Origin: Labyrinthula sp. Ha
Taxonomy: Eukaryota; Sar; Bigyra; Labyrinthulida; Labyrinthulaceae
Direction: 5' to 3'
DNA length: 64,000 nt
Assembly (NCBI GenBank): GCA_015227615.1
Contig: JAALGZ010000001.1
Span: forward strand, 2,852,001-2,916,000
The translations under genes were made by a program, and so were the position numbers. The notes below the pieces were generated by a model that was not told where the DNA came from, ran no database searches, and saw nothing but the letters and a program-made list of their open reading frames with translations. The number at the start of each line of letters is the position of its first letter. Within the stretch, counting starts at the first letter, position 1. Below, piece after piece: positions 36,667 to 50,600 of this stretch.

Positions 36667-39600
36667 ATACGGTTCTTGCACCGTGAATCAGCAGAAAAGG
36701 CTGACACACCTTGTAAGAGAGTTGTAATTCCCATATGCAACTCAGTGCTCATATCAAACCTTGAAGATAGTACCTGGTTTTTGTAAGTAATGCATAGTAT
36801 TAGACATTCTCTTTTTTGGTTTGTGATTCTAGTTCTCATCTTCATTACGAAATGAAACTGCTCACTATTTTCTTGAAAGAAGTTTGAGATGAGTGCTGAT
36901 TCTTGTAGGAATATGGGGTCTACCCATAAGGTTTGTTCCAACATTATTATGAATATGTAAAAAGCTGAAAAGGAAAGTTTACCGGCTTTAGTTCAACTAG
37001 AAGACACAAAGATACCTTACTGGATGAAGCTAGAAGTGTTCTTGTATTTGGGAGTAATTTGATCCATTGCCATAAACAGCTTCAAACACTAAAGTACTCT
37101 GTCGAAGATGCAAAAATAGGATATTGCAATACCTAAGACTAAGATAAATAACCAAAAACTTTTGCAAGACCCCCCCACAAGTCAGCATCGAACTTTGGCT
37201 AGAAATATGTTTTTTCTGTTTTATTTCCGAGAGTTCATGCCAATTAAGTAGGAGTTTTAGCTAGTATGCAAATTTCCCTCCGACTTGTTCTGGTTTCTGC
37301 TGATTCAATGCGAGACCCCTTTGTAAATACGTATATGTAGAAAAAGTATGTAGCTGCGCAACTGTTGGAGTCCAGTTAAGAAAACAAGGTAATCTTTTAA
37401 AGGATTTAAGTCGAGTAGCAAGAAACTATCAGACGACCACGGCTTTGTTGGCCTCAAGTATAGAGCAGAGGAAGAAAAAACCAGTTTAACTCAGCGAGAC
37501 AAGGTAATCATTTCGACGAACAGTGAGCTGGTCATCAAAAACCTGTATTCCAGGTATATAAGGAATTCTTTATAGTAAATCATAAATTGTACTTGAAGAA
37601 GGGTCATGAAAGTATTGTATTATTGGTATAAAGCATTAAAAATACACGTGAGTCAGAACCTAAATATATGAAGGTATATACTTCAGTTTTCTCACACAAA
37701 CAAAATGTAATTGATAATTCAGGCTCATCATGTGAAAGAAGATGACAGGAAGTGTTGGTTAAGCGTTGTTTCCTTAACTAGTAGCAGTAAACTTCCTTTC
37801 CAGCAGAGAATGGTAGTGCGTACTTAAAATTAGAAAAGCGCCTATACTTTGGATGAAAATGTTTACATCCACAATATCGTGAATAGCATGATTTTCCTAC
37901 TGATGACGCAAATTTGTGCTGCACGAGGGAGGTTGAGTTAGTTGCACAACCGCAGCTCAACTGGCATAAGCTGCTTTATCAGATACTACACGTTTTGCCT
38001 GATGTGATTTCATGCGCACTCTTCGGAGGCTTTAAAAAAACTAGAATCAAGCCGAGTGTCCTTTTTTGCGTTGCTAAAAACTTCTCTTGGATAGCAGTAG
38101 CCATGTTACTTGCAATAAAGTTTGTAAGATCTACGACAATAATATTACTCAAGTCTGTTTGCTTAGATTATTATCTTTTCTTAAGAATCATTATTTCGCA
38201 AATTTAAAACAGTAATACTTTTAACGATCCTATGGTAGAGGTATGATTGAATGGTTTGAAACAAGCTGTCATACAAGTTCCAAAGACCTGCATGATGACT
38301 CAGTAACATGAATAAGGATCACCTTAACTCTAGTTAGGAGTGCTGCCTACTTTTGAATAACCAAATCAGAGCTTAGTAGTAGGGCTCATAAGTTCTTACT
38401 CTAGGTATCCACCGAATAAGAAAGTCTCACATTAGAATCAGATTCTACTTGCTTAGCTCTTTCTCTAAGTTAACCTGCTGCAACCAGAGTCTTCTGATTA
38501 TGATTAAGGTTATTTGAGTGTTTATAATGGAATTTATTTAATTAGCATTAGCAGAAAAATAATTGCAGATCTTAGAAATGGTACCAGCTTTTTAGAATAA
38601 ATCGTTATTCATAGTGCTGAGAACTATCACTAAATGCTCCACAATCTATTTTGGATACTCTCAGTTTGTTTTAACTAGAGATATAGACTGTGGAAAATTC
38701 CTCATCGAGCAATTGTTAATATTCAGACTCAAGTTCACTCAGAACAACTTTTTTTGTGATTTGAAGATCCCTAAAACCCAGTCATCAAAATGATGAAACT
38801 GAACGACTTCCTCAGTCAGTTCGTGAATGAGTTATTCAGTTAGTTTCTTAGTGTATTCCTCGTGTTCACTTAGTAAAACTCAGTCAATTCATAACTAGGA
38901 AATCCTCAACGAGCTCCTCCTTTTGACTAAAACATTTTCCGCGAATTCCCCACTCTGCACTCTTGCTTCGCTCAATGTGGTAAAGACATTCGTTCAGACT
39001 CAGCCAATCAGCCGTGAAATCCTCAAAATTCCGAATGAACCCCCATTGAGAACTCGTTCAGCACACCTGTTGATAAGTGCCAAGAAACACAAAAACTGGG
39101 GTTATGCGACAGAAGGCTCTACCAAGTTTTGGCTTTAATTTGTTAATTCAGATACCAAATATTATAGGCACAATCAGCTTAATCAACTCGCTGTTTAGGG
39201 AATTGAACTGCGTCAACCATGCGAAACAAATTTCGTACCAAAAAAATTTTGTTCAATCTAATGTGCCGTCTTATAATATGTTAATATATCAAATTAGTTC
39301 TTATTGAATGTCAAAATTCTCTTTTTGAACTACCCAGTAAACAAAAACAATTTAACTAAGGCTTAGTTATATCACCAATTAAATTTGACAGATAGCCCAT
39401 ATAACCGCTATCGTTTGATCTCTTCATAAATATCCTTAGTAGTTATCTAATGTACTCGTTCATTCAAGGATTCCATAAATCATTCATTTTTTGTTATTTA
39501 TTCATTGGATTTTAGGCATGTTTTCCCTGATAATCAAGTTTTTCTGTAGAGCTTAGCCACTTTTACGACTACTTGTTAGCCAGTGAAGACTACATTTATG

Positions 39601-42600
39601 TTTTCCCTTCTTATATCAAGGAAACACTCTATCTGGCTTATTTCTATTTTATTGTATAAAACAAAATTAATTTATTAAGTTTCTCAATTTATGCTTTGAA
39701 GTTAGTTAACTCTAGTTTTTTTAATGTTATAATCATCAATACAACTAGGACTGAAGAATGCTGTAGAGACGGCATATACTTCGGGAAAAGAAGAACCTAT
39801 TGCACACGTTTTCGCATAATCAACAAATTCTTGAATTCTTCATTATAGTAAGTCATATTAAAAATAAATTTTGGAGGTGTTGCAAATAAGAGCTCATTTG
39901 CAATGTTTAAATAATGTGTTTTTTCATTCACTATTTAGAATTTGACTAGTACATACTAAGAACATTCTTGTGGAGAAAGCGTATGTACTTAGAGTGCGAA
40001 AACTGGTTTCAAACCATAAGTTACGGACAGCCTTTACAAATGAAATAAGAAAATATTTTGGATAATTCAGAGTAATCATTACACTAACCATGGTGTTTTT
40101 TGGTACAAAACATTTAAACTCTAGCTTCTTCAGTGACATGAAAGAACCTATTGGAAATTTGTAGGGCGTTTCCATAGATTATTCCCTACCACTGCCTTTT
40201 TGTATTTAGAGTTTTTAAAGAACTGTGAAATAAACAGAAGTCTTGCAACATATGGCAAGAAAACAACGCACAAGCTGCTTGATCTACACAAACTCTACCA
40301 AATGGGCCCTAAGAATCTTCATATCAGAAAATATCTTAAAAAGACGAAAATAGGTTTGACATAATGTCAAGGTCTGAGATTGAAATTATATAACGTAGTG
40401 AAGGTAGATTCTTCTCTATCACATTGCAACATACAAGAGATTATTATAAAGTTTTGGATCTCTTACGGTACTGTTCATGAGGTTTATCAATAAGAGACTT
40501 AATTTTAACCCGCCGGAATGATACGACCTAGTACTGATTTCAGATTTTATTATGAAAAATCTAAGAAAGTATTCGTGAGCAAGGCATTCTCGCTATTGTA
40601 ACTTCAATTTCTTGTTCTTGTTACTTTAATAATATTTCAAGATATCGGAAGAGTCAATGGACCATGCCCTTCTCTATATGAGAAGTGAACCAGTTCCAGT
40701 AGAATGTCAAACTAACATAAAGACATTGCTCAAATTAAAAACAGTGTAAAACATGCGTTAATCTCTCACAAAGCAAAGATAATGGTAATTAAGATAATTT
40801 GATGTTAGTAAATTAAAATGTATACTGATGAATTTACATTTAATGAAACATTCCAACAATTTATTGACTATTTTTATTGTAATCAGTAGCGATGTAGAGT
40901 TGTAATTGAACATGTAATACCCTAAAAAGGAAGTTGAAGAGAAGTGGAGAGTGTTATATATTGCTAGTTAGCCATTTATTATTTTTTGTGTACGGGCTCA
41001 ATCGTTTTTGGCTACTTTGCACCCAACATTGTGTAGCGATAGAACTGACCCCTGATCCCCGACATAGTTTTTTCCTGAGAACACAATTCAAGAATTATAT
41101 ATGGGATCTTAATTACTCAGAGAACAGAGATTATTAAATTCCTATAACCTCTTCTAGCTAATATTTACGTACTATTTTGTTAGATTATAATCCGACATAC
41201 TGACAGCTTTATCAGTAGTAGATTTCACATTACTGGAAATATTAATTTTCAAATTTTCAAACTGTTTGAATAGGTTAATTACCTACAATTTACAATCTTC
41301 TTAAAATTATAAAAAAATTTACAAGAATAAAGACTTCTTGAGAGAATAACGAATTTGAACATTAAGTCACGTGATATATCTTCAGTAAAAAGCAGAAGAA
41401 ACATGAAATTTAAGCTGACAAGGCCAATTATAGATTGAATTTATTTTAAGTTACAGTTAGCCTTCCATGCATGTAACTATATAACTATAAGTCTTTTTTT
41501 CTATTTAAATCTACAATTAAGAAATAGATGAACATACTCTACAAGCAGGCCAGCTCTGCCATAGCTTAAAAAGTTGTCTTAGAACAGTAAAATTATCATT
41601 TACAGCTTTCGCTTTTCTTGCTCGTCGCCTAACTATATTTTTTTCTAGATTGCAGAAATCTTCAAACACAACGCCTTCTCTCCTGTTATCTTTTTCATCT
41701 TGAGTTTAATTTACTGCGTTTGCAAAATGGTAACTTGAAACTTACATCTAACTAAAAGTCGGAATAGGTACATTTTTATGCAACAAATTTCGATGATTGT
41801 ATAGCTTCTGATTTTTAAAATGAAATATCAAAGATGCTGCAATTAAATAACCAAACGCACGGTTGTGGATGTAAACGGTCAATATAACATGTCTGTATAA
41901 CTGTTCCATAGGCCTTTGATGACTTCTAAGAAGACCCTAATTTCGACTGAACATTACGAAATCTACTCTTAGTAGCAAAAGAAGATGTACAAAGCAAGTA
42001 ATAAGGACCAGGAGGGAGTCACGATCCTCTTATCCTTATGCTAAACTAGTGGCATCTTGTGCCATATCTTAAGAAACGGGGAATACAGGTTTTAATAGTA
42101 TTGTTTTATTACATTGAAACAATTTGAATGCAAGGTGACATGAGGAAACTTGCTGCTGTAAACTCAAACAGACCTTGCTAACTTACAGTAATTGTTACTT
42201 ATTACTTCAAAATTTGCATTGGTTGCATTTATTATTGCATCCTTCAGCTTAGTGCTGATCTGATCTAACTTTCATTATTTGAATTTCCTCCACATCATTT
42301 AACTCTGCATCTTAGATAATGCTCTTATTTGGTAACTGTGAACTTCAAATGAATTTGTTTCTACACATGTCGGGGGTAAGATAAGTTTAAAGCCAATAAG
42401 ACTTCGAATTTGCAGCCGTGATTCAACATTAAAAAAAATATTGCCATTCTAACTTAAGGTTATTTGTGCTAGAAGTCAAAACAACAGCATTCGTGGTACA
42501 GAATGATTTATTTAAGATTCTTTTTTCTCAACGGGAATATTCTCATATAGCAGCAATTTACTTGATTTAAATATACCTAGACACAGAATCCAAAACTTTC

Positions 42601-43545
42601 TTAAAGTATTATCTTTTTAATGTTATATTCTCGTTGTTATGTTAAGCAAATACTTAATAATACAGCTCTTCATTTAAACAAAAAACGAAAATTTCTTTGC
42701 AAATTTATTTTATAAATTTCAGATAATGGACATTCAAAGTTTAGAATCATTGGTACATCATTGTTTTGCTTGATTTTAACCTCTCATCCACTTATTTTAA
42801 GACAAAGTTTAATAAAATTACGAATGGGTCCAACATATGAAGCTCAGAATAACCTTTGTGAATAAAATGTCTACATGGCCTAATGGCTAAAGACTCCTCT
42901 AGCTAAAAGAAACAAATTATTTAGAAAGTGTTTCTATAGTAAACGTTTCCCCTTTTTCTAGATTGAACAAACAAAAAAAGCAAATATTAGAATATCCGAG
43001 TTTCAAGATCACTTCATAGTTTTGGTTTTACTATTCTATCCTTATCCAAAATCATAACACTATAGGCAATATCAAGATATTAACGTTATTCCTAAACTAT
43101 AAATAAGTTTACCTAAGCAACATTCTAATAAAAAATAAGTAAATCTATATACCGTTAACATAACGGTATATTGTTACTGAAATCTATGAATACTCTTCGG
43201 TTCTTGCTTGTCCCAAACCCCGCGGTTGTATTTAGAAATTAAAACTAGTTAATATTCGGGCCTTTTGGAATTTGTTTTAAAATGACAAAGTATTAGTTTC
43301 TTAACCTGTTCAGCAACATTTTCCTTTTTTTTCATATTGGCTATTGAGTATAGCTTGAGCGGGTTGTACAATATTTATTCCATAATAAATTTATTATGCT
43401 ATTTTTAAGCTAAGATTGTATATCATGGCATTAATTTGCTTGCGTGGACAACATAATGAACAGAAATCAATCAACTGCTATGCCAATTTGAGGCATTCCT
43501 AGATCGACGACTTTTCGGTTTAAACAAGAGGCTCGCGCTCTTCTA
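36667..43545. other. Long A+T-rich intergenic stretch
   Basis: No gene is supported; the longest frame is 97 codons (37914-38207, plus) and resembles nothing I know. A run of seven C lies at 37170-37176. A degenerate tandem-like repeat with a TCCTCA core and CAGACTCA/ACTCAGTCA blocks lies at about 38690-39070. A perfect palindrome of Myb-type sites at 43148-43170 is listed separately. Confidence 0.5.
43148..43170. promoter_or_regulatory. Perfect palindrome of Myb-type sites upstream of the Myb gene
   Basis: The 10-bp arms TATACCGTTA and TAACGGTATA are exact inverted repeats separated by ACA. Each arm carries TAACGG, the classical Myb recognition core (YAACKG). It lies about 375 bp before the ATG of the two-repeat Myb protein. 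Autoregulation is an inference from position and motif only. Confidence 0.35.
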
Positions 43546-46039
43546 ATGAATAGGCAAAAGACTGAATCTTTTCGACCCACAATGGTTGAAGCATACTCGA
43601 ACAACGATCTACTTGCATTTACAGAGGACTTAGACTTCTTCCCTGATCAGGTGGACTCCCAACCTTCTTATACGAATCAAAGCTATCAACAGGACAGTCT
43701 TTTTCTTCACACAAGGAGTGATTTAGACAGAAAACAAGAGTTTAGCGGTGAATCAGAGTCATACAAAACTTTTCCAAAACGACAACCAAGCAATGGATCA
43801 CAATATTCTTTTGCAACCGGTTTAAATAAACTCAGTTTAAATTCTCCGCAAGTTAGGCAGTCGGATGGTTCAGCTATAAAGCCGCCTCAATTCGATCTTA
43901 GTGAAAAATACAAGAAAAGAGCTCCAATAAAGAAATGGACAGCTGTTGAGGATTCCGTTCTTCGATCGGGTATTATGAGCTATGTTTCCAAAGGATTGAA
44001 AATAGATTTTGAAGCTGTTGCTGCACGAATTCCTGGCCGCAGTGTAAAGCAAGCCAAAGAACGATGGAAGAATAGTTTAAATCCGACTATAAGAAAAGGC
44101 GAATGGCAAAGTGATGAGTTGTTTCATTTATTAGATTTGATAATACAGCACGGTCAAAATTGGACAGAAATACAGAGGAAGATGAGTAGTAGGAGTATGC
44201 ACTGCATTAAGAGTAAAGGGAGGAAACTTCTCGGAGAAACAATGTCAAAGAGGTTGTTAAAAAAATGTTTGGCTGCTTATCATGGTGATGGAGGCTCAGG
44301 GAATCTGGAGAAGAACAGTAAAATATGGACAGAGCAAGAAAACTCGAAAATGTTGGCGTCTCATGAAAGTCATATTATGGAACATAACCCAAACTTGCTT
44401 CAGGGAAGTTCTGTGATTGAGTATATCGGAAGTGAGTCTATGGATCTTATGCTGGAAACAGTCTCTGTGGCATGTGGATCAGTAGGGAAATCAAGACCAC
44501 TAGCTGTAGTTGATAGAAGGTTGCTGCTGATATGTAAATGCTCTATTTGTAGCTTTCGATTGAAGCAGATGAATCTGCCTAGAAGAACTGGTTTTACTGC
44601 AGATGTTGAGAAATGTGGTAGTGAGTTCAAAGTTTCCTGGACAAGTGAAAAGGCTAAGAGCATAAAGAATATGCTTATGGATAAAATGAAGAATCAACCG
44701 CTTCAGAACTCTTCAATTAAGGTGAAGAAAACCAGAAAGAACAGAATCAAGAGGGAAGCGCCAAGGGAAAATGTTGCACCAGTTCCGCTTGACGATGGGG
44801 ATTTATATGAAGGTTTGGATCTTTTGCTAGATGACTCAATAGCTGCGTTTGATCCTTTTAATGAGGGTGGCAACCTGGACACTGACATTCCGGTAATTGA
44901 TACGGATAGTTACTATAGTGGTGCGACCCACGCCGATCCTTTCTTGAAAACTGAAAACTTCTCTGGTTTCTCTGATGATGCATATACCCCTTATTCAGAC
45001 CATACCTCGTTTGATAGCTGGAGCCATCACCACAGCAGTCCTCTCAATCCATACCCTCCTCATCCTCAAAGTCCAATCCATAGCCACGGAAGTCCCATCA
45101 AGCATGAGAGAAAACCATCATATCAGTCCTCTAGCTTTCCAACTCGATCAAAATCGCCGTTGAAAGCAGGAAAAAGATCAAGGAAGAGGGGAAGTGACAG
45201 TGAAGGCGAAAGCAGAGAGCGATTAAGAAAACTTGACTATGAAATGGATGAGGAAACCCAAAAGGTATTTGAAGAAGTACTCGGCCAGTACATGAACCAG
45301 AGCAGTGGGGATTCGAAGAATGAGAACCCACTTCTTCTTACAAGTGGAGGAGGAGTCAAAGAAAAGAAAGACGAGGATGCCGAAGAGCTGCTCACGATGG
45401 TCAAAAACTATCACAGAACTGGTTCACAATCAGAATCTTCAGCGTATTTTCTTTTTTTTGGGATGATTTTCTAGATCTCTTGCACGGAAAGTGGTTTCTG
45501 TAATATCAGATTATTTGTCGAAAGATCAGTTGTCACGCCTTCATGGTGAGATGAAGAAGAACAACATTCAGTGGTTAAATCCAAAAATTCTGTTCCAGAT
45601 TGATAGAGTAAACCTTACGGAAGATCAAAATGACTTACGATATCAGAAAGAATACCTGAATCCTGAACCCGAAGAGGTATCATTTGATCCAGGGTATCCC
45701 GTGGGGACCTATATTGTTAATTTTGTATCAAGGGTTTTTATTGATGTAGACAATGAGAGTAAGGAGATTGCTCGAGGAAGCATGCTGAATCAACACAGTT
45801 GGAAGTTTGTTCCAAGCAAACTTGAAGCAGTTCTTCGAATATATTATGTAATACCTCGGTTATTTAAAACGGGAAGTGCTTGGAGTTATGTTCGAATGTA
45901 CAGGTGTGATGGTACTGAAGCAATCTTTTTAGCTAAATATGAGCTTCTGAGCAGAGAGAAAAAGTTGGCGCTGGTCAAATTTCAAGACGTTAGTTTCCGC
46001 ATGAAACACATCCTGACGCTTCCTCCTCCAGTTTATTAG
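43546..46039 (+). CDS. Two-repeat Myb/SANT DNA-binding protein
   Basis: Exons 43546-45443 and 45475-46039 are joined by a 31-nt intron, giving 820 aa; the join reads SESSA|SLARKVVSV. Two Myb/SANT repeats lie near residues 130-178 (KKWTAVEDSVLR, AARIPGRSVKQAKERW) and 184-232 (KGEWQSDELFHLLDLI, NWTEIQRKMSSRS). A weaker third opening (KIWTEQENSKML) follows near residue 263. The middle holds a basic cluster (VKKTRKNRIKREAPRE), an acidic segment (LDDGDLYEGLDLLLDDSIA) that could activate transcription, a His/Pro/Ser-rich stretch and a second nuclear-signal-like patch (GKRSRKRGSDSEGE). The C-terminal 180 residues look folded (WSYVRMYRCDGTEAIF) but match nothing I know. Probably a sequence-specific transcription factor; targets unknown. 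Confidence 0.82.
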
Positions 46040-47669
46040 ATAGAACGTGCAAAGATGAACTAGTAGATAAATAAATTGCGTGGTGATTGTTATATAGGCA
46101 TACTAGTGCATATTGATGAGGGGAAACTATATTGTTAGCTAAGAAGATTGCCTCTAGACTTAGTATAGGCTTGGCTTGTGTGGAGAAAGATATTTATCAG
46201 TTTACTTTAACCTTTTCAAGCTTGAAGCAATTGTACTTTGAAAATATAAGGCTAAATACACGTTGACTTTCATCAGAGCTCTACACTTGCCCATACGGAA
46301 AAAGAGCTAATTTTCATACCTGTTATCCGAATGTGGTGAAAGGAGGAAGTTGTAAAAGACTTTCAAGCCAAAAGTGACAAGAGCTTCTTATGCACAATAC
46401 AAACCTAAAGCTCCTTCCCATTATTGAATACATAATTCATGACGTTCCAAAAGTATCTTAGGAATCTCTCAAATGAGGAGATTTTTCAGAAACAACGGTG
46501 CTTTAGATGGTCAAACCCATTTACATTTAGTGCACTAGTTATGTCAACATCGTTTTATTAAATTATGCTTGCAAACTATGATCTGAAGGTGGATGCCCAA
46601 AAATGTGAAAGACTAATAACTAGTTACCCTCATTTTCTATAGGTTTATGAGTTTCTTCTTCGTACTTTAAATGAGGTTTATCACAGAATTTCTACACTCA
46701 AATCAGCAATGTTCACAAAGATTGCGAGCCAATCATTCTATTTAAATTTAGAAAAAAAATGATATCACGATATGGTCTTAATTCTTAATTTCATTCTAGT
46801 TTTTTTCCTTCATTGATTATGCCATCACAGCTATGATTGTGAACGCGCAGTTTTATAAAAATCAACTTGAGCAGCCCGTAGGTATCTGACGCTTAGTATA
46901 TATAGCGTGAAAAGTCAGTTTTCTAGTTCGGTTACCCATGATCACTTACGCAGTAACATTGTAATTAATTACCTTACCTTTCCAACCACCATATCAACCG
47001 CCTAAACACTTAGCGATGAAAAGAAATTAGACTTTTCTGCAGGTTAAAAACATACCACGATTCCTAAGTATGTCAATAACCGAAGTCTAAAGTATTCGTA
47101 AGGAAAATGAAACCTAATGTTACACTAAACAAGTTGGAGAAAGTTCATTTACTTAGCAAAAACACTAAAATAAATTAGTTAGCAGACTTATAGGCAGTCT
47201 ACTAGAATGTACACCGTATACTGGCTTTGTCACAGGCATACTCCAAGCTAAAGTCCTTCATTTACGCTAAAAAACATTTCAATATAATTTTAACCTGTGA
47301 AAGACTTTGTTGATGGTTCAATAGGAGTAAACCTGGTATTAGTTTGCGAAATTTCTGTATGCTTCTTTTTTCATTAAAGCAAGGCCAAATATACCTGAGC
47401 CAATGTTCCACCGGCAGTTACCGAGATACTTGTTAATTAAACCTTGAAAATAGTTGTTGTACCTCTTGTAGTTGTCAGAGTACTGAAATTTTATAAAGTT
47501 CAAAATCTTAATGTCCTTTTTGCCCCCCCCCCCCTCAACAAGCCCTTGATCGTTAAGGCAGAGTATTATAACGATCCTTTAAAGGAAATAGCAGACGAGT
47601 TCGCCTATACCTGAAATGCAATATGGTGAAAGAGAACCAAACCACTATAGTGTACTCCAAAACATGGCG
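46040..47669. other. A+T-rich intergenic stretch
   Basis: I see no gene. A run of twelve C lies at 47523-47534, next to the decayed LTR element; the outer part of that element's left repeat may extend into this stretch. Confidence 0.5.
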
Positions 47670-50600
47670 AATACTAAAGTAAATTTTAACATAAAATTTT
47701 AAATCTTGAGCTCAATCTTTGCTGGAACAAGCTCTCACTTGTAGATTTTTTTTTCTTGTCACAAAGTGTTTTTGGTACCTAATAATACTTTCGAACTATA
47801 CAATTAATCCGGGTAACCAGCTTACATAAACTCCATGTTTGAATTAACACCTTCCCTTCTTCGGTATTCAGTAAAGACTGTATTACTCTTACAAAGTTTT
47901 TAGACCTTATTTTAGTTACAACGCTGGTGAGCATGTTAGTGACTTTCTCTTACTTGGGTTTATGCTTCAGCGTTACTCTTTTTCTTTGAAATTCCTGCCA
48001 CAAGAGCTTAAAAAGTGCATCAAGTTATTTTGCCCTTCCTGTTACTTCTGATATTTCTGCAATCCCCAGGGCGCTCTGACTATCCATAAGTATCTCTGTC
48101 TTAAACTTCATTTATAAACCTTCCAGTAATTTGATAATATATTTAATATTCTTTAAGAGAATGAATGGACTTGTGTAATTTGTTTCCATACTGCTTTTAT
48201 TATAATTGTTTGCTCTTGGTACCTATAGATAACAACTCTGCTATTGGGTGGTGTGCAATTTCCTGTCACTTCATTTGTTTTTAGTCGAGTGCCATGAGAT
48301 ATATCTTCCAATGTCTGAGTCAGTATCGTTAGTTAAGTTTTATAGTTGAGTGTTTTTATCTTTTCTGTTTGATCCATATTTGTTGATATGTTCTTCAGCT
48401 CAATAGTGTTTCCTCTGGTTTGTTAAATATCGATCGAACTAAAAGGAACGGAATGAAAATTTTGTTGTCTGCTGCATTTAACAACATTCATGAGCCTATC
48501 GCTTGTTTAAGTAGTTGTTTCATATTTATTTTCCTTTCTCTAACTTTAGCTACTTCCAATATGGTGGGTGGAACCGGCTCAATTTTCATGTTCTCTATGT
48601 TGAATTTCCCCTGTTTTCTTAGTTCTGTAGGATTTTATTGCCACCATCTATTGGTACAATTTCGCGTTGAATTATGAGCCAATGAACCTTTCCACTTTGT
48701 TCAACGGTTTCAGCTTGAATTTTTCTGCTTCCTTTTTCGAAGATTTCTTTTTCATATCTATCCATTGCATACAGTAAATGACTAACATATAAAAAGAATG
48801 ATTGTTATATTCTGGTTCCTTTTTTTTCTATGAAATATGTATTATTTAGAACATAACGGTATAGATATAAGTCCAGTAATATTCTGTTCAAATTAATGCA
48901 TCATATTCTTGTGGAATCTTGAAGTCCGTAGGTAGACCTTATAGTTTTGCATACTTCGTTGCAATCGTCTTTTTTCTGTTTACCCGGAAGGTAACTTTAG
49001 CTACACAGAATACGGTAAAGCTCCGTATATGAGATTGGTTGCAAAATCTAACTAAAGCATATTTCCAGTTGCTTCCATAGTCCTAATATTGGAGCCTCTA
49101 GGAGAGATTATAAAGGTATTTCATTTAAAAAGTATTGCTTCAGCTCCTAACATAATTCTTGAATTGTCGTCTTTGACAAATATTTGGAACCTTGTAATAC
49201 ACTTTCCCTTGATATCTATTTTTTTCACTAACAATTCTATTAAGAAGACTACTGTCAAATCACATGATTTCTACGAATTCACATTCACCTAAGGCTTTGA
49301 GAAAAATTATATTTTTTTATTGGTATTTATCCAGGTTTCTTGATATTTACTTGAATCATCAATGCTGAATGCTTCAGAACATTTTCAATTTTTGGATAAA
49401 AACTGAATATATCAGGCTTCTTTGACTTTTGGAACCAATCTCTGTGTTTGAAGTGTCTATATCATTTAATTTTATCTGGTGGAATCATGCTTTTCCTTTT
49501 TTTCTAAAGATATTTTCTCAGTATTACACACTTTATATTGCACATATGCTTCTTTCTCCTCATAAGACACCTATTATTCAATAACAACCTAGAGATCAGT
49601 TTCATAAACGAAAAGGAAAAAAACTGCATGCGAAGCCTTTCATAGATTTGATTAAGCAGCCCTAGCTCATCTCGCTTAACATTGTCTACTTTGAGTGGTT
49701 TCTTTATCTTTTAGAAAATTAATTTGCTTTTTGATAACTAGTTAATACCTAAGGTAGCTATCAAAAGCCCGGTCTCAAGTTTTGATTTATTATGCGGTTT
49801 TATGGATCATCTTGAACCAAAGGCACAAATCTTTCTTAAATCAATTTCTCTTAGCTAGTTGAGATGATAAGATATCTTTCTTGCAAAATGTCCAAGTTCA
49901 AGACAGTATATGTATAGCTTCTAAACACCGAAATTATATATCTAAGTTGGCATGAAGTATCAATGCCTTGGTAGTGGGAAATATAATTCTGCTATAATGA
50001 TCGAATTTTCCTTTTACACATGGATTATGTGGACTAGAGTTCTCATATACTATTACCTTTCATTTTTTATATTCTTATAGTTCAACAAAAAGTGTCCAAA
50101 TGAAAAAACTACTTTATTTTACCTCCAAATAGGTTTGAAGTTTCAATACAAGTTTCAATAAAAGCTTCATTGCCTCCGAGGCTATAAAAGTTTTCTACTT
50201 TATCAATATCAGAAAAATGCACTTTCTAAAATATTTATTAGTTGCTACCACGTACTTGTGACCTCTGGTGAAACTTATAAGAGGTCCAACAGTCTCCACA
50301 TAAAATTTCTCAAGAAGGCTTTTTCAGAATAAATACCAAAGTAGCTTCAGAATTCATATACTAAGTACCTTTTTTCTTTGCTGTGTTTTAAGTTAACACA
50401 GTCAATATAAAAGCTTTGGATTAATGGTTTGATATTATTCCTTTTTAGCTGCGTAATGTTAAGATGAACTAAACGGAGGTGACTCAGACCTCCCTTACCC
50501 ATGTTCTTCTCATGTAATCTTACAGCAAGTACAGTCTCTACTGGTTACTTTCTCGAATTGTGTGCAAAAATATGAACTGTAAACTGTTGGTTTGTTCCTT

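Noticed and set aside
42870-42960. Possible tRNA-derived SINE (TGGCCTAATGGC)
   Set aside because: Single A-box-like string without B box, tail or a second copy in the window.
49900-50450. Integrase-like sequence first read as Ty3/gypsy
   Set aside because: The region after it in reading direction ends with copia-type RNase H sequence next to the terminal repeat, which fits Ty1/copia gene order.
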